Assembly: GCA_902806375.1 (NCBI GenBank)
Contig: CADCWK010000178.1
Coordinates: forward strand, 1 to 5,869
Source of the DNA: an uncultured Thermomicrobiales bacterium
GTDB lineage: Bacteria; Chloroflexota; Chloroflexia; Thermomicrobiales; UBA6265
Length of the DNA stretch: 5,869 nt
Reading direction: 5' to 3'
In this document: positions 1 to 4,274 of the stretch, one piece after another
How positions within the stretch are numbered: position 1 is the stretch's first letter
Layout: the number at the start of each line of letters is the position of its first letter
The notes under the pieces: generated by a model
Told to the model about the DNA's origin: nothing
Database searches by the model: none
What the model saw: the letters and a program-made list of their open reading frames with translations, nothing else
Position numbers and translations under genes: made by a program

Positions 1-309
1 GGGTAGCGGCGACGGGCGATTAGCGACCAGACCGGGTCGACACGGATGGCGTCTCCCGGCTCAGGGGCAACGTGGTGACGATCGCCGTGACCGGCACCCG
101 GGACCCGTCACGCGGATGGGATGGTCGGAAAAGAGGCGAGGGTGCGGTACGGGCGGTCGAGCCGGTCCGACAGATCGGGTTGCACTCACTTGGCACCGTC
201 GATGGAAGGATCCGTCCCCGGACCTGTTCCGGCGACTGGGGGAGGTCCGCAGCGCCTTGCGTCCCACTCGAGCCGCCCCACGGATGGGTGAGGGGGCCGA
301 AGGTGGAGC

Positions 310-331
310 GCCGTCATGCACGACATATCCC
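310..331. repeat. Direct repeat, copy 1 (22 bases)
   Basis: This copy reads gccgtc, then at, then the 14-base core gcacgacatatccc. The second copy at 415-437 has the same six-base prefix and the same core, and differs only by one inserted base and one substitution in the short middle. Weak similarity continues about 20 bases past the core in both copies (a CGA, then CG, then AACGG pattern), so the true unit may be longer and degenerate. The start-to-start distance is 105 bases, and the core-to-core distance of 106 is not a multiple of three, which argues against a protein repeat. Function is unknown. Confidence 0.7.
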
Positions 332-414
332 CGAGGTCGCACATAACGGCGTGGCGGCAGATCGAGGCATTGTCGGCAGGGGGCGGGCCCGGTCCGCGAC
401 CCTTCAACTGCGAG

Positions 415-437
415 GCCGTCCACGCACGACATATCCC
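415..437. repeat. Direct repeat, copy 2 (23 bases)
   Basis: This copy reads gccgtc, then cac, then the core gcacgacatatccc, and pairs with the copy at 310-331. It is followed at once by the small odd palindrome TCGATAATCGA (439-449), which copy 1 lacks. A pair of near-identical sites about 105 bases apart could be protein-binding sites, remnants of a short intergenic repeat family, or parts of duplicated small RNA genes. The sequence alone does not decide between these. Confidence 0.7.
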
Positions 438-633
438 TTCGATAATCGACGGAAACGGTTGCCTGAAACGGGGGATGGTTGGTCTACGGCACTCGGCTCG
501 CGTCCGGCGGCTATTCGATGGCGAAGGAATTCCGATTAATACTGGGTCCCGACATAGGTTCTTGATCAGATAGCTAGAGGCGGTGTGACGATGGTTCTTG
601 CGGTTGGGCCTGCGGACGCCGCCCCGGCATTGT

Positions 634-670
634 CCTAGCCGAGGGGACGACAACCTGCGGTCGGCCTAGG
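634..670. other. Imperfect hairpin in gene-free region
   Basis: CCTAG at 634-638 pairs with CTAGG at 666-670. The stem continues with CCGA (639-642) against TCGG (661-664), with one bulged C at 665. That gives nine pairs and an 18-base loop. No T-tract follows on either strand, so it is not a classical intrinsic terminator. It may be a chance dyad in GC-rich DNA. Confidence 0.3.
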
Positions 671-807
671 CGGGCTTCGAGTCGCGGGAAGATCGCAGGG
701 GAGGGTCGTGGGGTCGATCCGTTGATCGGCGCCGGCACTCCGGGCAGGGTCGGCGGACTGGACACACCGGATCACCGCGAGCAGCGCTCACGGGGGGAGT
801 CCTGTCG

Positions 808-860
808 GGTCCCTCCAACGGGCGCCATGGCGGCACCCTGACGGTACGTGGTCAGGGACC
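808..860. other. Overlapping, mutually exclusive dyads downstream of the tatD-like gene
   Basis: CCCTGAC (836-842) and GTCAGGG (851-857) form a perfect seven-pair hairpin with an eight-base loop. The segment AGGGACC (854-860) can instead pair with GGTCCCT (808-814). The two pairings share bases 854-857 and so exclude each other. The place, 70-120 bases past the tatD-like stop on the minus strand, suits a transcript-end structure. There is no U-tract, so terminator function is only a guess. Confidence 0.3.
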
Positions 861-930
861 GACCGGCGGCGTTGCCCGGCATCATGGAAGCGGCTCGGGG
901 CGGTTTTCACGTCCTGGGACGGGCCCCGCG

Positions 931-1782
931 TCATCCGTCCGTCCCCGCCGGTGGACCCCCGGCGCGGGCGTGACCGTCGGCGCCGTGGCGGACGGGGAAG
1001 AGGCGCCGTGCGTTCGCGGTCGTGGCGGCGGCCAGTGCGGGGAGCGACATCCCTCGTAGCGCGGCGAGACGCTCAGCGACTGCCACGACGTTGGCGGGTT
1101 CGTTTCGCCTGCCACGGATGCCCGTCGGCACGAGGTAGGGCGAGTCCGTCTCCAAGACCAGCCGGTCCAGCGGGTAGTCGCGGACGATCTCGCGGATCGG
1201 TCCGGATGCCGTCCTCGTCATGAGACCACCGACGCCGAGGTACCAGCCGCGCTCGCGAGCGAACGTTGCGGTCGCCACCCCGGCGTCGAAGCTGTGCAGC
1301 ACGATCGTCTGGCCCGGGTCCGATCCGGCCAGCACGCCGAGCACCTCCTGCTCGGCGGCGCGCTGGTGGACGATCGTCGGGAGACCCAGTTCAGCGGCGA
1401 GGGCGAGTTGGGCAGTAAAGGCCCGTCGCTGAGCGGACACAGGAGGACCGTCGCGGAACAGGTCGATTCCCGTCTCACCGACGGCGACCGCTCCCGACGA
1501 CGCGATGGCCAGCCGGAGCCGTTCGATGGTCGTATCGTCGAACTCGTCGGCGTGCTGCGGGTGGACGCCGAGCGCGACGAGACCGCCACCGAACGAGGCC
1601 GCGATCCGGCTCGAACGCTCCCAGATACCACTGTGGTAACCGACGACCACGATGGTCCCAACTCCGGCGGCCCGCGCCCGTCCGATGGCATCGGTCCGGT
1701 CGGCGTCGAAGGCCGGGTCATCGAGGTGGGAGTGGGTGTCGACCAGGTCGATGGCGACCTTCGCGGGCGGCCCGTTCGGCAT
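931..1782 (-). CDS. TatD-family metal-dependent hydrolase (putative DNase)
   Basis: The 283-residue protein is a TatD/YcfH-type member of the amidohydrolase superfamily, predicted to be a cytosolic metal-dependent TIM-barrel nuclease. The likely metal ligands are in place: the HxH motif (H17, H19 in DTHSHLD), E103 in VGETG, H139 in PTIVHQR, H163 in VLHSF, and D213 in LETDSPYL. The RGRRNEPANV segment (223-232) is the family's conserved C-terminal block. The family usually shows GEIGLDYY where this protein has GETGIDLF; the ligand Glu is kept. Length matches the family's roughly 260-285 residues, with a short Gly/Ala-rich tail after about residue 265. The start is fixed by a GGAGGAG ribosome-binding site seven bases upstream. 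It lies 83 bases after glmS on the same strand, so it may share that transcript. DNase or exonuclease activity is known for some relatives; the substrate here is unknown. Confidence 0.92.
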   Translation of the reverse strand: MPNGPPAKVAIDLVDTHSHLDDPAFDADRTDAIGRARAAGVGTIVVVGYHSGIWERSSRIAASFGGGLVALGVHPQHADEFDDTTIERLRLAIASSGAVAVGETGIDLFRDGPPVSAQRRAFTAQLALAAELGLPTIVHQRAAEQEVLGVLAGSDPGQTIVLHSFDAGVATATFARERGWYLGVGGLMTRTASGPIREIVRDYPLDRLVLETDSPYLVPTGIRGRRNEPANVVAVAERLAALRGMSLPALAAATTANARRLFPVRHGADGHARAGGPPAGTDG

Positions 1783-1789
1783 TCCGGCG

Positions 1790-1796
1790 CTCCTCC
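1790..1796 (-). promoter_or_regulatory. Shine-Dalgarno site of the tatD-like gene
   Basis: On the minus strand this reads GGAGGAG, with seven bases to the ATG at 1782. It is the strongest ribosome-binding site in the window and fixes the start. It also suggests independent translation initiation, not coupling to glmS 83 bases away. Confidence 0.88.
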
Positions 1797-1803
1797 GGGG
1801 ACG

Positions 1804-1823
1804 CGCGACCGACCCGGGTCGCG
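1804..1823. other. Short hairpin in the glmS-tatD gap
   Basis: CGCGACC (1804-1810) and GGTCGCG (1817-1823) form seven perfect pairs around a six-base loop. It directly follows the larger hairpin at 1823-1865 on the minus strand, with base 1823 usable by only one of them. No T-tract follows. Confidence 0.5.
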
Positions 1824-1865
1824 AGCGGAACCGAGCGAGGGCATGGACCCCGCCCGGTTCCGCTC
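1823..1865 (-). other. 18-pair hairpin immediately after the glmS stop codon
   Basis: In minus-strand RNA, 1865-1848 pairs with 1840-1823 over 18 consecutive pairs around a seven-base loop. Sixteen are Watson-Crick and two are G.U wobbles (1854 with 1834, 1850 with 1838). In plus-strand RNA the same two positions would be A.C mismatches, so the structure belongs to the glmS transcript. The stem starts on the base right after the TAG. There is no U-tract, so it is not a canonical intrinsic terminator. It could be a U-less terminator, a 3'-end stabiliser, or a processing barrier separating glmS from the tatD-like gene. The pairing is seen directly; the role is inferred. Confidence 0.72.
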
Positions 1866-3635
1866 CTACTTGACGGTGACGCTCTTGGCGAGGTTGCGTG
1901 GCTTGTCCGGGTCGTGGCCCAGCTGCAGGGCGGCATGGTATCCGAGCAGCTGCGCGGGAAGGCCGTTGACGATCGGCTGGGCGACGCCCGCGTCCGGCAC
2001 GGGGATGTACTCGTCGAACACGGCGTCCGGCTGCGAGCCAACGCCGATGATGAACCCGCCCCGGCTGCGCAGTTCCATCGCCCCGGACAGGACATCGGTC
2101 CGGGTCTCGTCGTTCGGCGCGTAGACGAGGCAGGGTGTGCCCTCCTCGATCAGCGCGATGACGCCGTGCTTGAGCTCACCGCCGGCGAAGCCTTCGGCAT
2201 GGATGTAGCTGACCTCCTTGATCTTGAGGGCCGCCTCCAGCGCCGTTGGATAGTTGACCCCCCGGCCGATCACGAACAGGTGTGGGGCCCGGTGGAACGC
2301 GGTCGCTATCCGGGCCACGTTCGCCGTCCAGTCCGGGCTGCCGAGCAGCGTCCGGAGGCCGGCGGCTGCCGTGAGGGCCGCCCGCTCGCCAGCGGCCCGC
2401 TGGCCGTTGATCGCGTGGGCGACCAGGAGCAGCGCCGTGACCTTGGCCGTGTAGGCCTTGGTCGAGAGGACGCACTGCTCCGGGCCCGCCATGAGATGGA
2501 CGCGAACGTCGACCATCCGGTCGAGGGTCGAGTTCTTCGCGTTGACCAGGGCTCCGAGCCGAGCACCGCGCTTCCGGGCCGCCAGCATGGCCTCGATGAT
2601 GTCGGCCGTCTCGCCGCTCTGCGACAGCGCGACGACGAGGCTGCGCGGCGACAGCAGATGCTGCAGGTACTGGAACTCGCTGCCGGCCACGACCGTCACC
2701 CGCTTGCCTGCTATCTGGCCGAGCAGGTAGGCGCCAGTCTGGGCCGCGTACGAGGCCGTCCCGCAGCCGACCAGGAACGTCTCGCTGGCGGCATCGATCT
2801 CACGCGCCAGCGCGTCGATGGCGTCGCCGGCCGTCCGGGCCAGCCGCTCCACGACCTCCGGCTGCTCGGCCATCTCCTTGGCCATGAACGTCGGGTAGTC
2901 GCCGATCCCGGCGTCGGCCGTTCCGAGGTCGATCGGGACGAACTCCGCCGGCAGCTCGGTCATCCCGCCGCGGTCGTAGACGTCGATCCCCTCCGCCGAG
3001 AGCCGGACCAGGTGGTTGTCCTCGAGATACATCACCCGTTCGGCGTGCGGCCCGAGAGCCAGCGCGTCGGAGGCGATGGTCATGCCGGCCGGGCCGTAGC
3101 CGACGACCAGGGGCGAGACGTTCTTGGCGGCGACGAGCTCGCCGCTGTCCGGTCGCATCGCGATGACGGCGTTCAGGCCGTCGAGCCGGGCGAAGGTCCG
3201 TGACACGGCGGTCGTCAGGTCGGCACCCTGGCCGATCTCCTCTCCGAGCAGGTGGGCGATCACCTCGCTATCGGTCTCGCTGGAGAAGACGTGCCCCTGG
3301 GCCTCCAGGCCGTCGCGCAGGGAGCGGAAGTTGTCGACGATGCCGTTGTGGATGATCGCGACCCGGCCGCTCGGGTCGACGTGCGGGTGCGCGTTCTCCC
3401 AGGTGACGCCCCCGTGCGTGGCCCAGCGGGTGTGACCGAAGCCGATCGTGGATGGTGGCAGGTCGGCGGTCGCGCCGCCGATCTTGCCGGTGCTCTTCTC
3501 GACCTGGATCCCGTCGCCCTCGCCGATGGCGACGCCCCAGGAGTCGTAGCCGCGGTATTCAAGGGTCTTGAGGGCGGAGAGGACGACGGTGCCGAGGTCG
3601 GCCGAGGCGCCGACGTAGCCGAAGATGCCGCACAT
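1866..3635 (-). CDS. glmS: Glutamine-fructose-6-phosphate aminotransferase (isomerizing)
   Basis: GlmS converts fructose-6-phosphate and glutamine to glucosamine-6-phosphate and glutamate, the first committed step to UDP-GlcNAc for peptidoglycan. The 589-residue product is near the usual 600-610. The N-terminal class-II amidotransferase domain (about 2-215) begins MCGIFGYVG, so Cys2 becomes the catalytic N-terminal Cys; it also shows HTRWATHG (68-75), NGI (97-99) and SETD (119-122). The linker FMAKEMAEQP is followed by two SIS domains (about 278-405 and 445-580) with CGTA (291-294), SQSGET (338-343), GRG (457-459) and KIKEVSYIHAE (471-481). K471, E474, H490 (in GELKHG) and K584 match the isomerase residues of E. 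coli GlmS. The C-terminus PRNLAKSVTVK is typical. The frame stays open upstream to 4328, but the need for Cys at position 2 fixes the ATG at 3635. A glmS ribozyme lies in the leader, so feedback by GlcN6P is expected. Confidence 0.98.
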   Translation of the reverse strand: MCGIFGYVGASADLGTVVLSALKTLEYRGYDSWGVAIGEGDGIQVEKSTGKIGGATADLPPSTIGFGHTRWATHGGVTWENAHPHVDPSGRVAIIHNGIVDNFRSLRDGLEAQGHVFSSETDSEVIAHLLGEEIGQGADLTTAVSRTFARLDGLNAVIAMRPDSGELVAAKNVSPLVVGYGPAGMTIASDALALGPHAERVMYLEDNHLVRLSAEGIDVYDRGGMTELPAEFVPIDLGTADAGIGDYPTFMAKEMAEQPEVVERLARTAGDAIDALAREIDAASETFLVGCGTASYAAQTGAYLLGQIAGKRVTVVAGSEFQYLQHLLSPRSLVVALSQSGETADIIEAMLAARKRGARLGALVNAKNSTLDRMVDVRVHLMAGPEQCVLSTKAYTAKVTALLLVAHAINGQRAAGERAALTAAAGLRTLLGSPDWTANVARIATAFHRAPHLFVIGRGVNYPTALEAALKIKEVSYIHAEGFAGGELKHGVIALIEEGTPCLVYAPNDETRTDVLSGAMELRSRGGFIIGVGSQPDAVFDEYIPVPDAGVAQPIVNGLPAQLLGYHAALQLGHDPDKPRNLAKSVTVK

Positions 3636-3645
3636 GGGTGGGTGG

Positions 3646-3650
3646 CTCCA
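3646..3650 (-). promoter_or_regulatory. Shine-Dalgarno site of glmS
   Basis: On the minus strand this reads TGGAG, ten bases before the ATG at 3635. The spacing is a little long, but the C-rich bases between hold no better match. A seven-pair hairpin begins four bases further upstream (3654-3687), so the site is left single-stranded next to a stem. Confidence 0.6.
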
Positions 3651-3653
3651 GAC

Positions 3654-3687
3654 GGCAGGCGGATACCAAGCGGCGAACCGGCCTGCC
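3654..3687. other. Hairpin just upstream of the glmS ribosome-binding site
   Basis: GGCAGGC (3654-3660) and GCCTGCC (3681-3687) form seven perfect pairs with a 20-base loop. In the glmS mRNA it ends four bases before the TGGAG site. It may shape access of ribosomes to the start, or protect the 5' part of the message left after ribozyme cleavage. Neither is proven. Confidence 0.5.
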
Positions 3688-3728
3688 AGAGGTCCCGGAC
3701 GGTCGACACGTGGACGGCGCTGTGGGGC

Positions 3729-3745
3729 GGCCTCCTGACGAGGCC
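3729..3745. other. Small perfect hairpin in the glmS leader
   Basis: GGCCTC (3729-3734), a five-base loop, and GAGGCC (3740-3745) form a perfect six-pair stem, midway between the ribozyme and the glmS start. In GC-rich DNA such a stem can arise by chance. Confidence 0.35.
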
Positions 3746-3882
3746 AGCCTGACGGGTCACCGTGCGGTCGTTCCGGGAGCGTGATGTCAGTGGAGGGCAG
3801 CCGGGGAGGCGGCGAATGCGTACAAGTCGCCCGACCCTGGCCCCTGGTGGACCGTCGAGCGACCGCTGGGACATGGACACGT

Positions 3883-4020
3883 GTGGCAGGTCTTGTCGGT
3901 CGGTCACCCGGACCGGTTTGCGCTGCCACTGTCGACCGTGCCGGCCGGAGAGCCACCCGCCGAAGAGTTCGATCGGCTCTCACCTCGTCAACTCGGGCCC
4001 TCGCCCCGAGTCCTGGCGCT
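3883..4020 (-). ncRNA. glmS ribozyme (GlcN6P-activated self-cleaving riboswitch)
   Basis: Read on the minus strand from 4020, this carries the conserved glmS ribozyme blocks in order: A|GCGCC (cleavage expected between 4020 and 4019), TGACGAGG (3990-3983), ATCGA (3973-3969) and TCGGCGGGTGG (3963-3953). The helices fit too. P1 is seven perfect pairs (4011-4005 with 3997-3991). P2 is seven perfect pairs (3981-3975 with 3954-3948). A short CGAA/TTCG hairpin lies inside P2 (3971-3968 with 3964-3961). CGCC of the 5' core can pair with GGCG in the P2 loop as the P2.2 pseudoknot. P3 is five pairs with one G.U (3947-3943 with 3937-3933). P4 is seven pairs (3929-3923 with 3889-3883) around P4.1 (3915-3911 with 3905-3901). 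In the known family, GlcN6P acts as the cleavage cofactor and the cleaved mRNA is degraded, giving feedback on GlmS. The position upstream of glmS confirms the call. The stems are unusually GC-rich and compact. Confidence 0.96.
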
Positions 4021-4026
4021 ACGTGC

Positions 4027-4042
4027 GCGGGGATCAACCCGC
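4027..4042. other. Small hairpin between the glmS promoter and the ribozyme
   Basis: GCGGG (4027-4031), a six-base loop and CCCGC (4038-4042) form five perfect pairs. In the glmS transcript it lies in the roughly 45-base segment 5' of the ribozyme cleavage site, which would be released on cleavage. Confidence 0.35.
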
Positions 4043-4072
4043 AGACCTCCCGAGGACGTCCCTCACGGCCGG

Positions 4073-4101
4073 AGTGTACGTGCACGGTCGATCGCGTGCA
4101 A
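4073..4101 (-). promoter_or_regulatory. Predicted sigma-70-type promoter of glmS
   Basis: On the minus strand, a -35 element TTGCAC (4101-4096) and a -10 element TACACT (4078-4073) are separated by exactly 17 bases. The -10 matches four of six consensus positions and the -35 keeps the TTG. Transcription would start near 4066, about 45 bases before the ribozyme cleavage site at 4020, which is the expected arrangement. No other candidate of this quality lies upstream of the ribozyme. Confidence 0.6.
4081..4100. promoter_or_regulatory. Candidate operator: 20-base dyad inside the glmS promoter
   Basis: TGCACG (4081-4086) and CGTGCA (4095-4100) are perfect inverted repeats eight bases apart. They fall in the spacer and on the -35 element of the predicted glmS promoter. 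Half-sites about 14 bases apart centre-to-centre could be bound by a dimeric repressor. The dyad is seen directly; regulator binding is inferred and could be chance. Confidence 0.35.
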
Positions 4102-4104
4102 TCT

Positions 4105-4139
4105 CCCGTCCCAGGTTCCCCACGGGAGCCTGGGACGGG
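4105..4139 (+). other. 16-pair hairpin / near-perfect palindrome between glmS and purB
   Basis: Positions 4105-4120 pair with 4124-4139 over 16 consecutive pairs around a three-base loop. The only non-Watson-Crick pair is U4116.G4128 in plus-strand RNA, and a further U.G pair (4104 with 4140) can extend it. On the minus strand both would be A.C mismatches. It starts only four bases upstream of the glmS -35 element. It may be the first hairpin of a purB leader RNA, or, as DNA, a binding site between two divergent promoters. No T-tract adjoins it, so terminator use is unlikely. Confidence 0.7.
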
Positions 4140-4149
4140 GCGCCGCGGG

Positions 4150-4186
4150 CCGGTTTGTTTCATACTGGGTCCCTGAAACGAGCTGG
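4150..4186 (+). other. 13-pair hairpin in the presumed purB leader
   Basis: Positions 4150-4162 pair with 4174-4186 over 13 consecutive pairs around an 11-base loop. Ten are Watson-Crick and three are G.U or U.G wobbles (4152 with 4184, 4154 with 4182, 4156 with 4180). In minus-strand RNA all three would be A.C mismatches, so the stem makes sense only in a plus-strand transcript, that is, a purB leader. It follows the 16-pair hairpin by ten bases. Known leader classes were considered and none was recognised. Confidence 0.55.
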
Positions 4187-4232
4187 AGTGCGACAGGGGG
4201 GAAGCGACGTTGCCTCGCCCGGCGCTCAAGTT

Positions 4233-4259
4233 GTCGGTGCTGGCTAGGCCAGGATCGAC
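4233..4259 (+). other. 11-pair hairpin just before the purB ribosome-binding site
   Basis: The stem is GTCG, a G.U pair, a U-A pair, a G-G mismatch, and then CTGGC pairing with GCCAG around a three-base loop. It pairs 4233-4244 with 4248-4259. The one wobble is valid only in plus-strand RNA. It ends three bases before the likely Shine-Dalgarno bases (4263-4268), so it could influence purB translation. Confidence 0.45.
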
Positions 4260-4262
4260 TCC

Positions 4263-4268
4263 GAGAGG
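4263..4268 (+). promoter_or_regulatory. Likely Shine-Dalgarno site of purB
   Basis: GAGAGG lies six bases before the ATG at 4275. It is a moderate match, and the AGGGG directly abutting the ATG is too close to serve. Confidence 0.5.
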
Positions 4269-4274
4269 CAGGGG

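Larger units (their letters stand above)
1..930. other. 930-base stretch without a supportable gene
   Basis: No open frame here looks like a protein. The longest frames (about 155 codons on either strand, within 72-653) are rich in Arg, Pro and Gly, overlap each other in antisense, and show no recognisable motif. That is typical of stop-poor GC-rich DNA. I looked for tRNA T-arms, RNase P RNA, SRP RNA, tmRNA and rRNA ends and saw none. The stretch holds a diverged direct repeat (310-331 and 415-437), dyads at 86-112, 634-670 and 808-860, and a somewhat AT-richer patch near 430-580. It is downstream of the tatD-like gene, so it may include that transcript's 3' end and regulatory DNA for a gene left of the window. 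Confidence 0.6.

Noticed and set aside
539..550. 12-base exact repeat atactgggtccc at 539-550 and 4162-4173
   Set aside because: About one 12-base match is expected by chance in a window this size, and the flanks share nothing convincing.
72..653. Two 155-codon frames on opposite strands in the left region
   Set aside because: They overlap in antisense, are basic and low-complexity in translation, lack ribosome-binding sites and motifs, and look like stop-poor GC-rich noise.
913..923. CCTGGGACGGG at 913-923, also the right arm of the palindrome at 4129-4139
   Set aside because: An 11-base match is expected several times by chance in GC-rich DNA, and the copy at 913 has no inverted partner nearby.
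1914..3203. 429-codon plus-strand frame antisense to glmS, and a 386-codon minus-strand frame (4410-5570) antisense to purB
   Set aside because: Both are shadows of strongly conserved genes. Their translations are Arg/Asp/Gly-rich with no recognisable domain.
3883..3935. Cobalamin riboswitch: AGACCTGCC on the minus strand and GCCACTG on the plus strand resemble B12-box elements
   Set aside because: The two motifs are on opposite strands, the first half of the B12 box does not match, and the same bases are fully explained as P4 of the glmS ribozyme.
3961..3985. Possible tRNA T-arm around gagttcgatcggctc
   Set aside because: The base after the would-be T-loop cannot pair with the preceding G, and no acceptor or anticodon arm fits. 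The bases belong to the P2 region of the glmS ribozyme on the other strand.
4161..4166. CATACT as the purB -10 element
   Set aside because: It matches four of six consensus positions, but 16-18 bases upstream the sequence is GC-only with no -35 resemblance. It also lies inside a 13-pair plus-strand hairpin. The purB promoter remains unlocated.
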